In this document: positions 1-5,706 of the stretch, piece after piece
How the letters are laid out: the number at the start of each line of letters is the position of its first letter
How positions within the stretch are numbered: position 1 is the first letter of the stretch
Source of the DNA: JBDKGV01 sp039798005
GTDB lineage: Bacteria; Fibrobacterota; Fibrobacteria; UBA5070
Length of the DNA: 6,917 nt
Assembly (NCBI GenBank): GCA_039798005.1
Contig: JBDKGV010000192.1
Location: 1 to 6,917 of the forward strand
Direction of reading: 5' to 3'
Made by a program: the position numbers and the translations under genes
Notes under the pieces: model-generated
The model's database searches: none
Told to the model about the DNA's origin: nothing
The model's input: the letters and a program-made list of their open reading frames with translations, nothing else

Positions 1-1020
1 GACGGCGCGGGTGCGGGCGTCGGTCAGGTAGGATTCAGTCGCCGTGGCTGCGTACAGTTCGCTTGCCGCCATGAGTGCGGTGTAGTCGTCGAGGATGTTC
101 TCCTTGCCGTCGTCAGCGTAGGCGGCAGTCCCTTTGGTCTTGAGATGGGCATAACCCGACTTGGCCGCCGCGAGGTACTGGGCGCTGGTCTTGGCGCCGC
201 TTGCGCCCCAGGTGGAGACGCGGGCCAGGGCCGCGATGGCCATGCCGGCCCCTTCACGCCACGCCGCCTGGTAGTCGGAGGACCGGATGCCCTTGGAGCC
301 TGAGAAGGCGCAGATGTTGCGGACGCTGTCCACGCTCCATCCGTCAAACACGGTGATGTAGAAGTAACCCGCAGCATCCAAGGAACGCACCAGGTAGTCG
401 GCACCCCACAGGGCCTCGGCACGCATGCCGGTGTAGTTGCCCTTGGCCTTGAGCAGGGTCGGCAGGCGGTCGGCGGCGAAGGCCAGCACCCAGGTGGACA
501 GCGGGATCTGCTGGGGGTTCATGTAGTTGGCGAACGAAAGATGGCTGAGGTACTTGCTCACATCGCCCGTCGCATCCTTCCAGCCGCCCTGCATGTCGTA
601 GGTGGTGCCGCCGCCGCCGAACTTGGTCACGTTGTCGGCACCGCTCCACCGGTCGGCCTTGAAGAAGGCCAGAACCTTGGAAAGTCCGAGGTTGACCAAT
701 GTGTCCTTGCCGATGGCGAAGGTGCCCGAGGTGGTGCCGTCGGCCAGGGACAGCGTGTAGGTCCCTGCGGTCTTCACGGTGTCGAAGCGCGCCTCGTAAT
801 AGGAGACGCCGCTTTTCCAGTCGCTCAACTGGACGGCGGGAGAGAGCACGCCGCCTCCGGCCTTGACGGTGCCGCGCTTGAGCGTGAAGGCCTGCCCGGC
901 CAGGCCGGAAGCGCCTTCGACGATGGCCGTCTTGGGTCCGTTGGACTCGAAGGCGGCCTGGTTCATGAAGATGCTGGCGCTGGGAAGCTGGCTCAAGAGC
1001 AGAGCCAAGGTGAGTGGCAT
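1..1020 (-). CDS. Glycoside hydrolase family 9 (cellulase-type) enzyme, 3' end beyond the window
   Basis: The first 340 codons, open to base 1, encode the N-terminal part of an exported GH9 endoglucanase-like enzyme, which would hydrolyse beta-1,4-glucan. Residues 1-15 form a short signal peptide with a hydrophobic core (LTLALLL) and a possible cleavage after PSA, but no basic n-region. Residues about 17-106 look like the Ig-like CelD_N domain, beginning MNQAAFESNGPKTAIV. The (alpha/alpha)6 catalytic domain starts near residue 108. At 145-160 lies GGWKDATGDVSKYLSH, the GH9 nucleophile/base region; the usual spacing is DAGD, here DATGD (D149, D153). It is followed by ANYMNPQQ, which I recall from Fibrobacter GH9 enzymes. 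The C-terminal catalytic Glu region lies outside the window. The start is ATG 1020: an in-frame stop at 1057-1059 leaves no earlier ATG, and an AGGA lies 7 nt upstream. The 121-bp gap to the ABC operon suggests a separate transcription unit. Family call fairly sure; substrate unproven. Confidence 0.85.
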   Translation of the reverse strand, partial: MPLTLALLLSQLPSASIFMNQAAFESNGPKTAIVEGASGLAGQAFTLKRGTVKAGGGVLSPAVQLSDWKSGVSYYEARFDTVKTAGTYTLSLADGTTSGTFAIGKDTLVNLGLSKVLAFFKADRWSGADNVTKFGGGGTTYDMQGGWKDATGDVSKYLSHLSFANYMNPQQIPLSTWVLAFAADRLPTLLKAKGNYTGMRAEALWGADYLVRSLDAAGYFYITVFDGWSVDSVRNICAFSGSKGIRSSDYQAAWREGAGMAIAALARVSTWGASGAKTSAQYLAAAKSGYAHLKTKGTAAYADDGKENILDDYTALMAASELYAATATESYLTDARTRAV

Positions 1021-1035
1021 GTCGGTTTCCTGGAA

Positions 1036-1059
1036 TGAAGGCGTTTGGATTCGCCTTCA
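1036..1059 (-). other. 8-bp hairpin in the leader of the GH9 gene
   Basis: TGAAGGCG (1036-1043) and CGCCTTCA (1052-1059) are perfect complements around an 8-nt loop, 16 nt before the GH9 start codon. On the minus strand the stem is followed by TTCC and then the ribosome binding site, with no T-run, so it is a poor intrinsic terminator. It could be a leader-RNA structure near the ribosome binding site or chance. Confidence 0.4.
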
Positions 1060-1126
1060 AACATAGCCGTCGGGCCTCACCTTCGCTGTCGGCTCGTGAC
1101 GAATGCGTTGAGAGGTACAGCAACGA

Positions 1127-1138
1127 TTCCTGCAGGAA
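1127..1138. other. 12-bp perfect palindrome after the permease stop
   Basis: TTCCTGCAGGAA reads the same on both strands and starts within the 121-bp spacer 4 nt past the permease stop. It could be an operator half-site pair for the GH9 gene or chance; a 12-bp palindrome with no loop does not make a terminator. I see no convincing -35/-10 pair next to it. Confidence 0.3.
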
Positions 1139-1141
1139 CCT

Positions 1142-1945
1142 TCAGACGAAATCGCGGCGCGAGAACCAGATCGAGGCGATGGTCAGGAAAACGACGCACC
1201 AGCCCAGGCCGTGCAAGGATGCCGACAGGGCCCAGAGCTCCGGGAGGGGCTGGCCGTGCACCACGAGCCCGCGGACGTTGAACAGTTCCAGATCGGGAAT
1301 GATGCGTTGCGCGACGCGAATCACCGGGGTCAGCCATTCGGGAGCCAAGGACGCGCCGGGAATGCGCGCGGCGTTGCGAGCCATGGTGCTCATGTAGCCG
1401 ACCAGATCACCGGAAAGGTGGCCTGCGATGTAGATGCCCAAGGTGAACAGGGAGGATACGATCGGGGTGGAGAAGCTCGAGAAGAGAAGCGCCGCCGCCG
1501 TGATCACGGCCATTTCCCAGAAGGCCCCAAGGGCCGTCCACCACAGGCGCGGGTCGAGGTGGGCGCCGGCCAGCAGGAGGATCAGGTAGAGTCCGGCCAT
1601 CATGGCAAGGAGGTTGACGCAAAGGACCATCACAAGGCCCAGGTACTTGCCGACAAGGAACTGCCAGCGGGCCACGGGCTTGGCAAGCAAGGCGTACACG
1701 GTCTTGCGTTGAAGCTCCTTCTGGATCAGTCCGACACCGATGAAGATGGCCATCAACAGCGCGCCGATGCTCATGGCGCCCAGCGAGAAGTCCTTGATCA
1801 CCTTCTCGTAGGCGAAGATGGACCACGAGCCCAGGAGCATCGAGAAGCCGAACATCAGGAAGATGAAGAAGAGCAGGGTGTAGAGGATCTTGTCGCGAAC
1901 CGTCTCGCGGAACGAGGCCAGCGCGATCCAAACGAGGTTACGCAT
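1142..1945 (-). CDS. ABC-2 type transporter permease
   Basis: This 267-residue inner-membrane protein is the permease partner of the ATPase immediately upstream. It has about six hydrophobic helices (roughly residues 21-40, 56-75, 101-127, 141-160, 162-178 and 243-260). The cytoplasmic stretch QKELQRKTVYALLAKPVARW (75-94) followed by FLVGKYLG matches the recurrent pattern E..R.T...LL.KPV.R..FL.GK of the NosY/ABC2_membrane family, and IPDLELFNVRG (216-226) is also typical. The start at ATG 1945 is set by an AAGGAG 6 nt upstream; an in-frame ATG at 1987 would add 14 non-hydrophobic residues inside the ATPase gene and is less likely. The gene overlaps the ATPase 3' end by 8 nt, indicating translational coupling. 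The substrate cannot be read from the sequence; these permeases usually export lipids, drugs or polysaccharide-linked compounds. Confidence 0.85.
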   Translation of the reverse strand: MRNLVWIALASFRETVRDKILYTLLFFIFLMFGFSMLLGSWSIFAYEKVIKDFSLGAMSIGALLMAIFIGVGLIQKELQRKTVYALLAKPVARWQFLVGKYLGLVMVLCVNLLAMMAGLYLILLLAGAHLDPRLWWTALGAFWEMAVITAAALLFSSFSTPIVSSLFTLGIYIAGHLSGDLVGYMSTMARNAARIPGASLAPEWLTPVIRVAQRIIPDLELFNVRGLVVHGQPLPELWALSASLHGLGWCVVFLTIASIWFSRRDFV

Positions 1946-2708
1946 CGCAGTCTCCTTCTCCCACTTCGGTGGCCAGGATGTCCTCAAGACGCAGGGTCGT
2001 GCCGTTCGGGCCTGACAGGATTTGTCCGAGGTCTCCGGCGCGACGCACCGTCCCGGCCACGATCATGGCGGCGTGGGTGCAGATCTCCTCGACGTCGGCC
2101 AGCACGTGGCTGGAATAGAACAGGGTGGACCCTTCCTCATGCAAGGTGCGCAGAATCCCCTTCACGTCGCGGCGGCCCATCGGATCCAGACCCGACATGG
2201 GTTCATCCAGGATCAGGAGGTCCGGGCGGTGGAGGATGGCCTGAGCAAGGCCCACGCGCTGCCCCATGCCCTTGGAATAGGTGCGCAGGCGGCGCGAGAG
2301 CCAATCCTTGCGGATCTTGCACAGATCGCAGGCCCGCTCGATGGCTTCCTGCAGCGGCTTGCCCGAGAGACCGGAAAGGTGGCCGAAGTAGTTGAGCAGT
2401 TCGCTTCCCGACAGATGGTCGTAGAAGTAGGGCTGCTCGGGCATGAAGCCCAGTCGCTTGCGCACCGAGGCGTCGCAAGGATCGCCGCCCCAGATGCGGA
2501 TCTCCCCCTTGGTCGGGCGAAGCAATCCCACCAAGGACTTGATGGTCGTGGTCTTGCCGGCGCCGTTGGGGCCGACGAAGCCGAAGATGGCCCCTTTGGG
2601 AACGGTGAAGTCGATGCCTTTGACGGCGTGATGGACCTTGAGGAAGTTCTCAAGTCCCAGACGGTACGACTTGTGGAAGGAGCGGACCTCGATGGCGGGC
2701 GTTTCCAT
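1938..2708 (-). CDS. ABC transporter ATP-binding protein
   Basis: This 256-residue protein is the cytoplasmic ATPase that powers the two-gene ABC exporter. All nucleotide-binding motifs are present in order: Walker A GPNGAGKT (46-53), Q-loop Gln in MPEQPYFY (Q92), signature YSKGMGQ (144-150), Walker B LLILDEP (164-170), D-loop SGLDP (172-176) and switch His201 in SSHVL. The signature reads SKGMGQR, the form seen in CcmA/NatA/NosF-type ABC-2 exporter ATPases. The protein has a single nucleotide-binding domain and a short C-terminal tail (about 215-256), so it probably acts as a homodimer with two permease copies. ATG 2708 directly follows the TAG stop of the small membrane gene. An AAGGAGG at 2714-2720, formed by the last codons of that gene, gives a strong ribosome binding site. 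The family is certain; the transported compound is unknown. Confidence 0.93.
   Translation of the reverse strand: METPAIEVRSFHKSYRLGLENFLKVHHAVKGIDFTVPKGAIFGFVGPNGAGKTTTIKSLVGLLRPTKGEIRIWGGDPCDASVRKRLGFMPEQPYFYDHLSGSELLNYFGHLSGLSGKPLQEAIERACDLCKIRKDWLSRRLRTYSKGMGQRVGLAQAILHRPDLLILDEPMSGLDPMGRRDVKGILRTLHEEGSTLFYSSHVLADVEEICTHAAMIVAGTVRRAGDLGQILSGPNGTTLRLEDILATEVGEGDCDA
1952..1957 (-). promoter_or_regulatory. Shine-Dalgarno site of the ABC permease
   Basis: AAGGAG on the minus strand lies 6 nt before ATG 1945 and inside the 3' end of the ATPase gene. It decides the permease start in favour of 1945 over the in-frame ATG at 1987. Confidence 0.7.
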
Positions 2709-2948
2709 CTACGCCTCCTTGCGACGCTTTTTCTCGACCCAGCGCAGACGGATGAGGATGAAGCGGCCGATCATGTAGGCACCAATGCCAGCGGCCAGCC
2801 ATTGCATCATGGTCGAGTGGGTTTGGGGGGCTTCCTTCAGATGGAGCCCGATCCATACGGCACGCAGCATCAGGACACCGCCGATGCCGATGATGATCCA
2901 AGCAACGCGCTTGATCATCGCGGGTTCAAGGAATTTCGCAAGATTCAT
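2709..2948 (-). CDS. Small two-helix membrane protein, function unknown
   Basis: I do not recognise this 79-residue protein. It has two predicted transmembrane helices: residues about 13-34 (KRVAWIIIGIGGVLMLRAVW) and about 46-66 (MMQWLAAGIGAYMIGRFILI). Between them is a short His/Thr-containing loop, and the protein ends in a highly basic tail (RLRWVEKKRRKEA). The tail suggests that both ends are in the cytoplasm by the positive-inside rule. There is no signal peptidase site or known motif. The start ATG 2948 overlaps the regulator's stop (ATGA), with GGAGG 4 nt upstream, and its own stop abuts the ATPase start. Position and coupling make it a candidate accessory subunit of the ABC exporter, or a membrane partner of the regulator or of the PlsY-GpsA protein. 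That role is inference; the gene's reality is well supported by packing and ribosome binding sites. Confidence 0.75.
   Translation of the reverse strand: MNLAKFLEPAMIKRVAWIIIGIGGVLMLRAVWIGLHLKEAPQTHSTMMQWLAAGIGAYMIGRFILIRLRWVEKKRRKEA
2714..2720 (-). promoter_or_regulatory. Strong Shine-Dalgarno site of the ABC ATPase
   Basis: AAGGAGG on the minus strand lies 5 nt before ATG 2708. The same bases encode the C-terminal Lys-Glu of the small membrane protein upstream, whose TAG stop abuts the ATG, so the site doubles as coding sequence. Confidence 0.75.
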
Positions 2949-3574
2949 GGAGCCTCCAGAAGGGAAAGGACCTCAAGGAGCTGACTGCGCAAGGCCGAAG
3001 GTGCCGGATGAGGCGCAGCGGCTGATGGCGAAGACGGAACCGGAACGGGATCGAAGAATAGACTCGGTTCGGGTGTCTTGGCAAGGATGGGGGGAACCGG
3101 TGCAGCGACGGGAGTCATGGCCGGAGCGGTGATGGGGGAGGGCACTTCCACGGCCACGGGAATGGCGGCGGGCGGCTCCGGGACGGCAACCGGCGCCGGT
3201 GCTTCAGGTTCTGCGGGAGTGGTTGCCGGGGGCAGTGGAGTCGGGACTTCGGGTGCCGCCGGGACCGCGACGGGAGCGGAGGCCGGGGCGGATTCCAGAA
3301 ACGGCATGCCCAATTGCTCAGGATCGGTCGGAGCGGGCAACGCCTCGAAGTCCTCCTTGAGTCGGCGGCGCGCTGCCGGGATCGCAAGTCCCTCGTCGTA
3401 GATCCATCCCTTGAGGCGCGTGACGATGTCCACGTCGCGTTCGCGATAGACGCGCTGTCCGGCCGAGTTGCGGCGCGGACGTAGTTGCGGGAATTCGCCT
3501 TCCCAGAAACGCAGGATATGAGGCTCGAGCCCGGTGAGGGAGCAGACTTCTTCCTGAGTCCAGGTGACTTTCAT
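2945..3574 (-). CDS. MerR-type HTH regulator with a long Pro/Ala-rich tail
   Basis: The protein has 209 residues. Residues 1-75 form a MerR-like winged helix-turn-helix: WTQEEVCSLTGLEPHILRFW, then EFPQLRPRRNSAGQRVYRERDVD and a helix ending GLAIPAARRRLKE. The LRFWE.EFPQLRP.R...GQR.Y pattern belongs to a MerR subclass widespread in Gram-negative bacteria. No effector-binding domain follows. Residues about 79-194 are dominated by Pro, Ala and Val in a low-complexity, probably disordered segment. The last 15 residues (LRSQLLEVLSLLEAP) can form an amphipathic helix, perhaps for dimerisation or partner binding. The start is ATG 3574, which shares one base with the upstream TGA (TGATG) and has GAGAGG 5 nt before it; an adjacent TTG at 3577 would add one residue. 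It probably binds DNA; the target, possibly its own operon, is not shown by the sequence. Confidence 0.8.
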   Translation of the reverse strand: MKVTWTQEEVCSLTGLEPHILRFWEGEFPQLRPRRNSAGQRVYRERDVDIVTRLKGWIYDEGLAIPAARRRLKEDFEALPAPTDPEQLGMPFLESAPASAPVAVPAAPEVPTPLPPATTPAEPEAPAPVAVPEPPAAIPVAVEVPSPITAPAMTPVAAPVPPILAKTPEPSLFFDPVPVPSSPSAAAPHPAPSALRSQLLEVLSLLEAP

Positions 3575-5346
3575 CAATCCCTCTCGTTCTTGGCGGTGCG
3601 ATTCATCAGAAGCCCAAGGGCCTCGCGGGCGGGGCGGCCCTCGAACAGGATCGCATTGACCTGAGCGGTGATGGGCATTTCAACGCCCAAGCGCTTCGAA
3701 AGCTCCATGACCCCGGAGACGGTGCGCACGCCTTCGGCGACCATCTTCATCTCGCCCAGCACTTCCTGGAGGGGGCGACCGCGGCCGACCTGCTCACCCA
3801 CGTGCCGGTTGCGGCTGTGCTTGGAAACGCAGGTGGTGATGAGGTCGCCCATGCCGGCCAGTCCGAAGAACGACTCGCGCGAACCACCGAGCTTTGCGCC
3901 CAGACGCGCCATCTCGGCCATGCCACGGGTCATCAGGGCGGCGCGGGCATTGTCGCCCAGTTCCAAGCCGTCCAGAATGCCGGATGCGATGGCGATCACG
4001 TTCTTGACCGCTCCGCACAGTTCCACGCCCACGACATCGGTCGAACGGTAGGTGCGAAGCGACGGGGCGAAGAACATGTCCTGCAAGGCGGCGGCGGTCT
4101 CCTCCTCGCGGTTGGCAAGCACGACGGTGGTCGCGAGCCCGTTGCCGACCTCCTCGGCGTGGGAGGGGCCGGTGAGCACGGAGACGTTGACGGCATCGGC
4201 GCCTGGAAGGACATCCATGACGATTTCCGTCATGCGAAGCTGGGTCTTCTCCTCGATGCCCTTGACGAGGGAGACGAAGTGGCGCTTGCGCACCTCGGAT
4301 TCTCCGAGGATCTTGCCGATGGACGCGCAGACCGAACGCAGCGTGTGGGAGGGGACCACGAAGGCGACGATGGAGGCGTGGGCCAAGGCCGCTGCAAGAT
4401 CGGAGGTGACATGGACGGTCTCGGGCAGGCGTACGCCGGGAAGCTTGTCGCACTCGCGGGTTTCCTGCATGCGACTGGCCGATTCCGCGCTGTATTCCCA
4501 AAGCATCACCTTGGTGCCCTTGTCGCCCAGCACCTTGGCGACGGCACTGCCCCATGAACCGCCGCCCAGGATGGCCACGCAATCGGGATCCAACCCGGCG
4601 GCGATGGCGCTCTCACGACGACGACGGGCGGCCTTCTCCTGGATGTCGGGAGCGGAGGTTTTCTTCCCGAACCGGTTTTCGGTACCGGCCATCAGCCGTT
4701 GGATGTTGGCCTTGTGCTTCACGATCACGAAGGCCGCGACCAGCCAAGAGAAGCCCAGCAACCAGAAGTCGCCGCTTTCGGTGAGGCGATTGAGGACATG
4801 ATCCCAGGAGGTGGCACCAAGCACCGTGAATTCGCGCACGGCGTGGAACACATGCGAGCCGACCAGAAACGTGTTTGCCAAGCCAAGGAAGGCTGCGGCG
4901 AGAATGGAGGCAAGGCTCACATACCCGGAAAGCCACAGGATCAGGGTCCAGAGGGCAAAGGCAAGAAGGGCGGTCGTCGGCGAGAGGGCGACAAAGACTC
5001 CCAAGGTGGTCAGAACCCCTTTGCCGCCTCGGAAGCTTGCGAAGACCGTGTACGAGTGCCCGATCACGGCAGCCGCTCCGCACAAGAGGCCGAATTGGAA
5101 GGAGTGATGGGGCAGGCTGCTGCCCAAGAGCACCGCGACCAAGCCCTTGGTGAAGTCGATGAGGGCGACCGGGACGGCCGGTTTCCAGCCCAAGACCCGA
5201 TAGACATTGGTGAGCCCGGCGTTCTTCGAGCCTCGGGTGCGAATATCGATGCCGGCGAAGGCGCGGGAGATCCAGATGGCGGAAGGGATGGAGCCGATGA
5301 GGTAGCTCAGGACAACGTAGGCGAACAGGAGGGCAGGCGTCGACAT
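3574..5346 (-). CDS. plsY-gpsA: PlsY-GpsA fusion: glycerol-3-phosphate acyltransferase and glycerol-3-phosphate dehydrogenase
   Basis: One uninterrupted 590-residue frame holds two enzymes. Residues 1-221 are PlsY, an integral inner-membrane protein that transfers an acyl group from acyl-phosphate to sn-glycerol-3-phosphate. All three PlsY motifs are present: RGSKNAGLTN (38-47), GHSYTVFASFRGGKG (96-110) and KHKANIQRL (210-218). Residues about 222-255 are a charged linker containing KAARRRRE. Residues about 256-590 are GpsA, which reduces dihydroxyacetone phosphate to sn-glycerol-3-phosphate: Rossmann loop GGGSWGSA (261-268), VKGIE (361-365), GPSHAEEV (393-400), the catalytic Lys448 in GAVKNV, NARAALMTRG (466-475), GLAGMGDL (495-502) and HSRNRHVG (510-517). 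Both halves are close to full family length and keep their key residues, so both activities are expected. GpsA supplies PlsY's substrate. ATG 5346 gives a normal PlsY N-terminus ten residues before YLIGSIPSA; no clear Shine-Dalgarno is visible. The stop overlaps the regulator start. Confidence 0.95.
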   Translation of the reverse strand: MSTPALLFAYVVLSYLIGSIPSAIWISRAFAGIDIRTRGSKNAGLTNVYRVLGWKPAVPVALIDFTKGLVAVLLGSSLPHHSFQFGLLCGAAAVIGHSYTVFASFRGGKGVLTTLGVFVALSPTTALLAFALWTLILWLSGYVSLASILAAAFLGLANTFLVGSHVFHAVREFTVLGATSWDHVLNRLTESGDFWLLGFSWLVAAFVIVKHKANIQRLMAGTENRFGKKTSAPDIQEKAARRRRESAIAAGLDPDCVAILGGGSWGSAVAKVLGDKGTKVMLWEYSAESASRMQETRECDKLPGVRLPETVHVTSDLAAALAHASIVAFVVPSHTLRSVCASIGKILGESEVRKRHFVSLVKGIEEKTQLRMTEIVMDVLPGADAVNVSVLTGPSHAEEVGNGLATTVVLANREEETAAALQDMFFAPSLRTYRSTDVVGVELCGAVKNVIAIASGILDGLELGDNARAALMTRGMAEMARLGAKLGGSRESFFGLAGMGDLITTCVSKHSRNRHVGEQVGRGRPLQEVLGEMKMVAEGVRTVSGVMELSKRLGVEMPITAQVNAILFEGRPAREALGLLMNRTAKNERD

Positions 5347-5387
5347 ATTGGTGGGAAAGGTACCAAAGCACAGGAGGGATGCGGGGG

Positions 5388-5401
5388 AGAGCTTCAGCTC
5401 T
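5388..5401. other. Short hairpin in the plsY-gpsA leader
   Basis: AGAGC and GCTCT form a perfect 5-bp stem around a 4-nt loop, 41 nt before the plsY-gpsA start. On the minus strand it is followed by a C-run rather than a T-run. It is small enough to be chance. Confidence 0.25.
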
Positions 5402-5418
5402 TGAACCGAATCTGGCAA

Positions 5419-5469
5419 TCGGCAAACAAGCGAAGGGGAATTGGCCGGGGAGCCGCGCCTGTTTGCCGA
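5419..5469. repeat. 10-bp perfect inverted repeat between the interrupted gene and plsY-gpsA
   Basis: TCGGCAAACA (5419-5428) and TGTTTGCCGA (5460-5469) are exact complements 31 nt apart. The GC-rich intervening part contains GGC and GCC runs that could pair further. It starts 14 nt after the stop of the coiled-coil remnant and ends 72 nt before the plsY-gpsA start. No T-run follows on either strand, so a Rho-independent terminator is not well supported. It may be a mRNA 3' stem, an operator, or a leader element of the lipid operon. Confidence 0.45.
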
Positions 5470-5483
5470 GCCACGGCGAAGCG

Positions 5484-5678
5484 TCAGTCCTTGAACTTGG
5501 CTCCGGCCTTGTGGACGGCCTTGCTCAACTCGCTCCAAGCGCTTTCGACGCCGTCCTTGAGGGACTCCCATGCCTCCTCGCTTGAGTTTCCAAGATCCTT
5601 CAGCTTGGCCTTGGTGCTTTCCAAGCGGACTTCCAGATCATCCACGATCTTGGAATACTGAATTTGGGCATCGGCCAC
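5484..5678 (-). pseudogene. 3' remnant of a small coiled-coil (sll1863-like) protein gene, cut by the IS element
   Basis: This frame keeps the C-terminal 64 residues of a small soluble protein. It reads as charged heptad-like helix: YSKIVDDLEVRLESTKAKLK, then SSEEAWESLKDGVESAWSEL and a basic end (AVHKAGAKFKD). The pattern of K/E-rich helix, then EEAWE.LK.GVE.AW.EL, resembles my memory of the sll1863-like stress-response and related coiled-coil proteins, usually about 90-100 residues. About 30 N-terminal residues are therefore missing. They should lie beyond the right edge, since the gene is cut precisely at the IS terminal repeat (5678/5679). The frame stays open into the IS to ATG 5750, so an 88-residue chimera is possible, and the GTG at 5678 could also start translation. 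Neither has recognisable native N-terminal sequence, so I call it disrupted. The family assignment is moderate. Confidence 0.65.
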
Positions 5679-5702
5679 TGACCCGTCCCCCTCTGGGCGG
5701 AC
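5679..5702. repeat. IS3-family terminal inverted repeat, orfB end
   Basis: This repeat starts TGACCCGTCCCCCT. Compared without gaps with the reverse complement of 6894-6917 it matches at 20 of 24 positions, the outer 14 being identical. It is the end facing the interrupted coiled-coil gene. Confidence 0.92.
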
Positions 5703-5706
5703 ATGG

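Noticed and set aside
344..1123. Minus-strand frame of 259 codons
   Set aside because: It is an out-of-frame reading of the GH9 gene, rich in Arg, His and Gln with no domain pattern; the GH9 frame matches the family over its whole length.
1211..2395. Long plus-strand frame of 394 codons
   Set aside because: It lies antisense to the ABC permease and ATPase, has biased His/Gln/Arg/Gly composition and no recognisable motif; a high-GC mirror frame.
2022..2984. Plus-strand frame of 320 codons
   Set aside because: Antisense to the ABC ATPase and small membrane gene; no domain and no good ribosome binding site.
3078..3401. Gly/Ala-rich plus-strand frame of 107 codons
   Set aside because: It is the complement of the Pro/Ala-rich tail of the MerR-like gene; the low complexity is mirrored, not an independent protein.
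5384..5493. Imperfect direct repeat of GTTCAAG..CTGA in the spacer and the end of the coiled-coil remnant
   Set aside because: Only about 13 of 16 positions match and there are just two copies; likely chance.
5347..5571. N-terminal extension of the plsY-gpsA frame by 75 residues
   Set aside because: The extra sequence is Arg/Ser/Pro-rich, overlaps the coiled-coil remnant in another frame and is absent from PlsY proteins; ATG 5346 gives the usual N-terminus.
3802..5661. Plus-strand frames opposite plsY-gpsA (for example 3802-4557, 4052-4801, 4699-5661)
   Set aside because: All are antisense to a gene whose two domains are clear throughout; none has a conserved motif.
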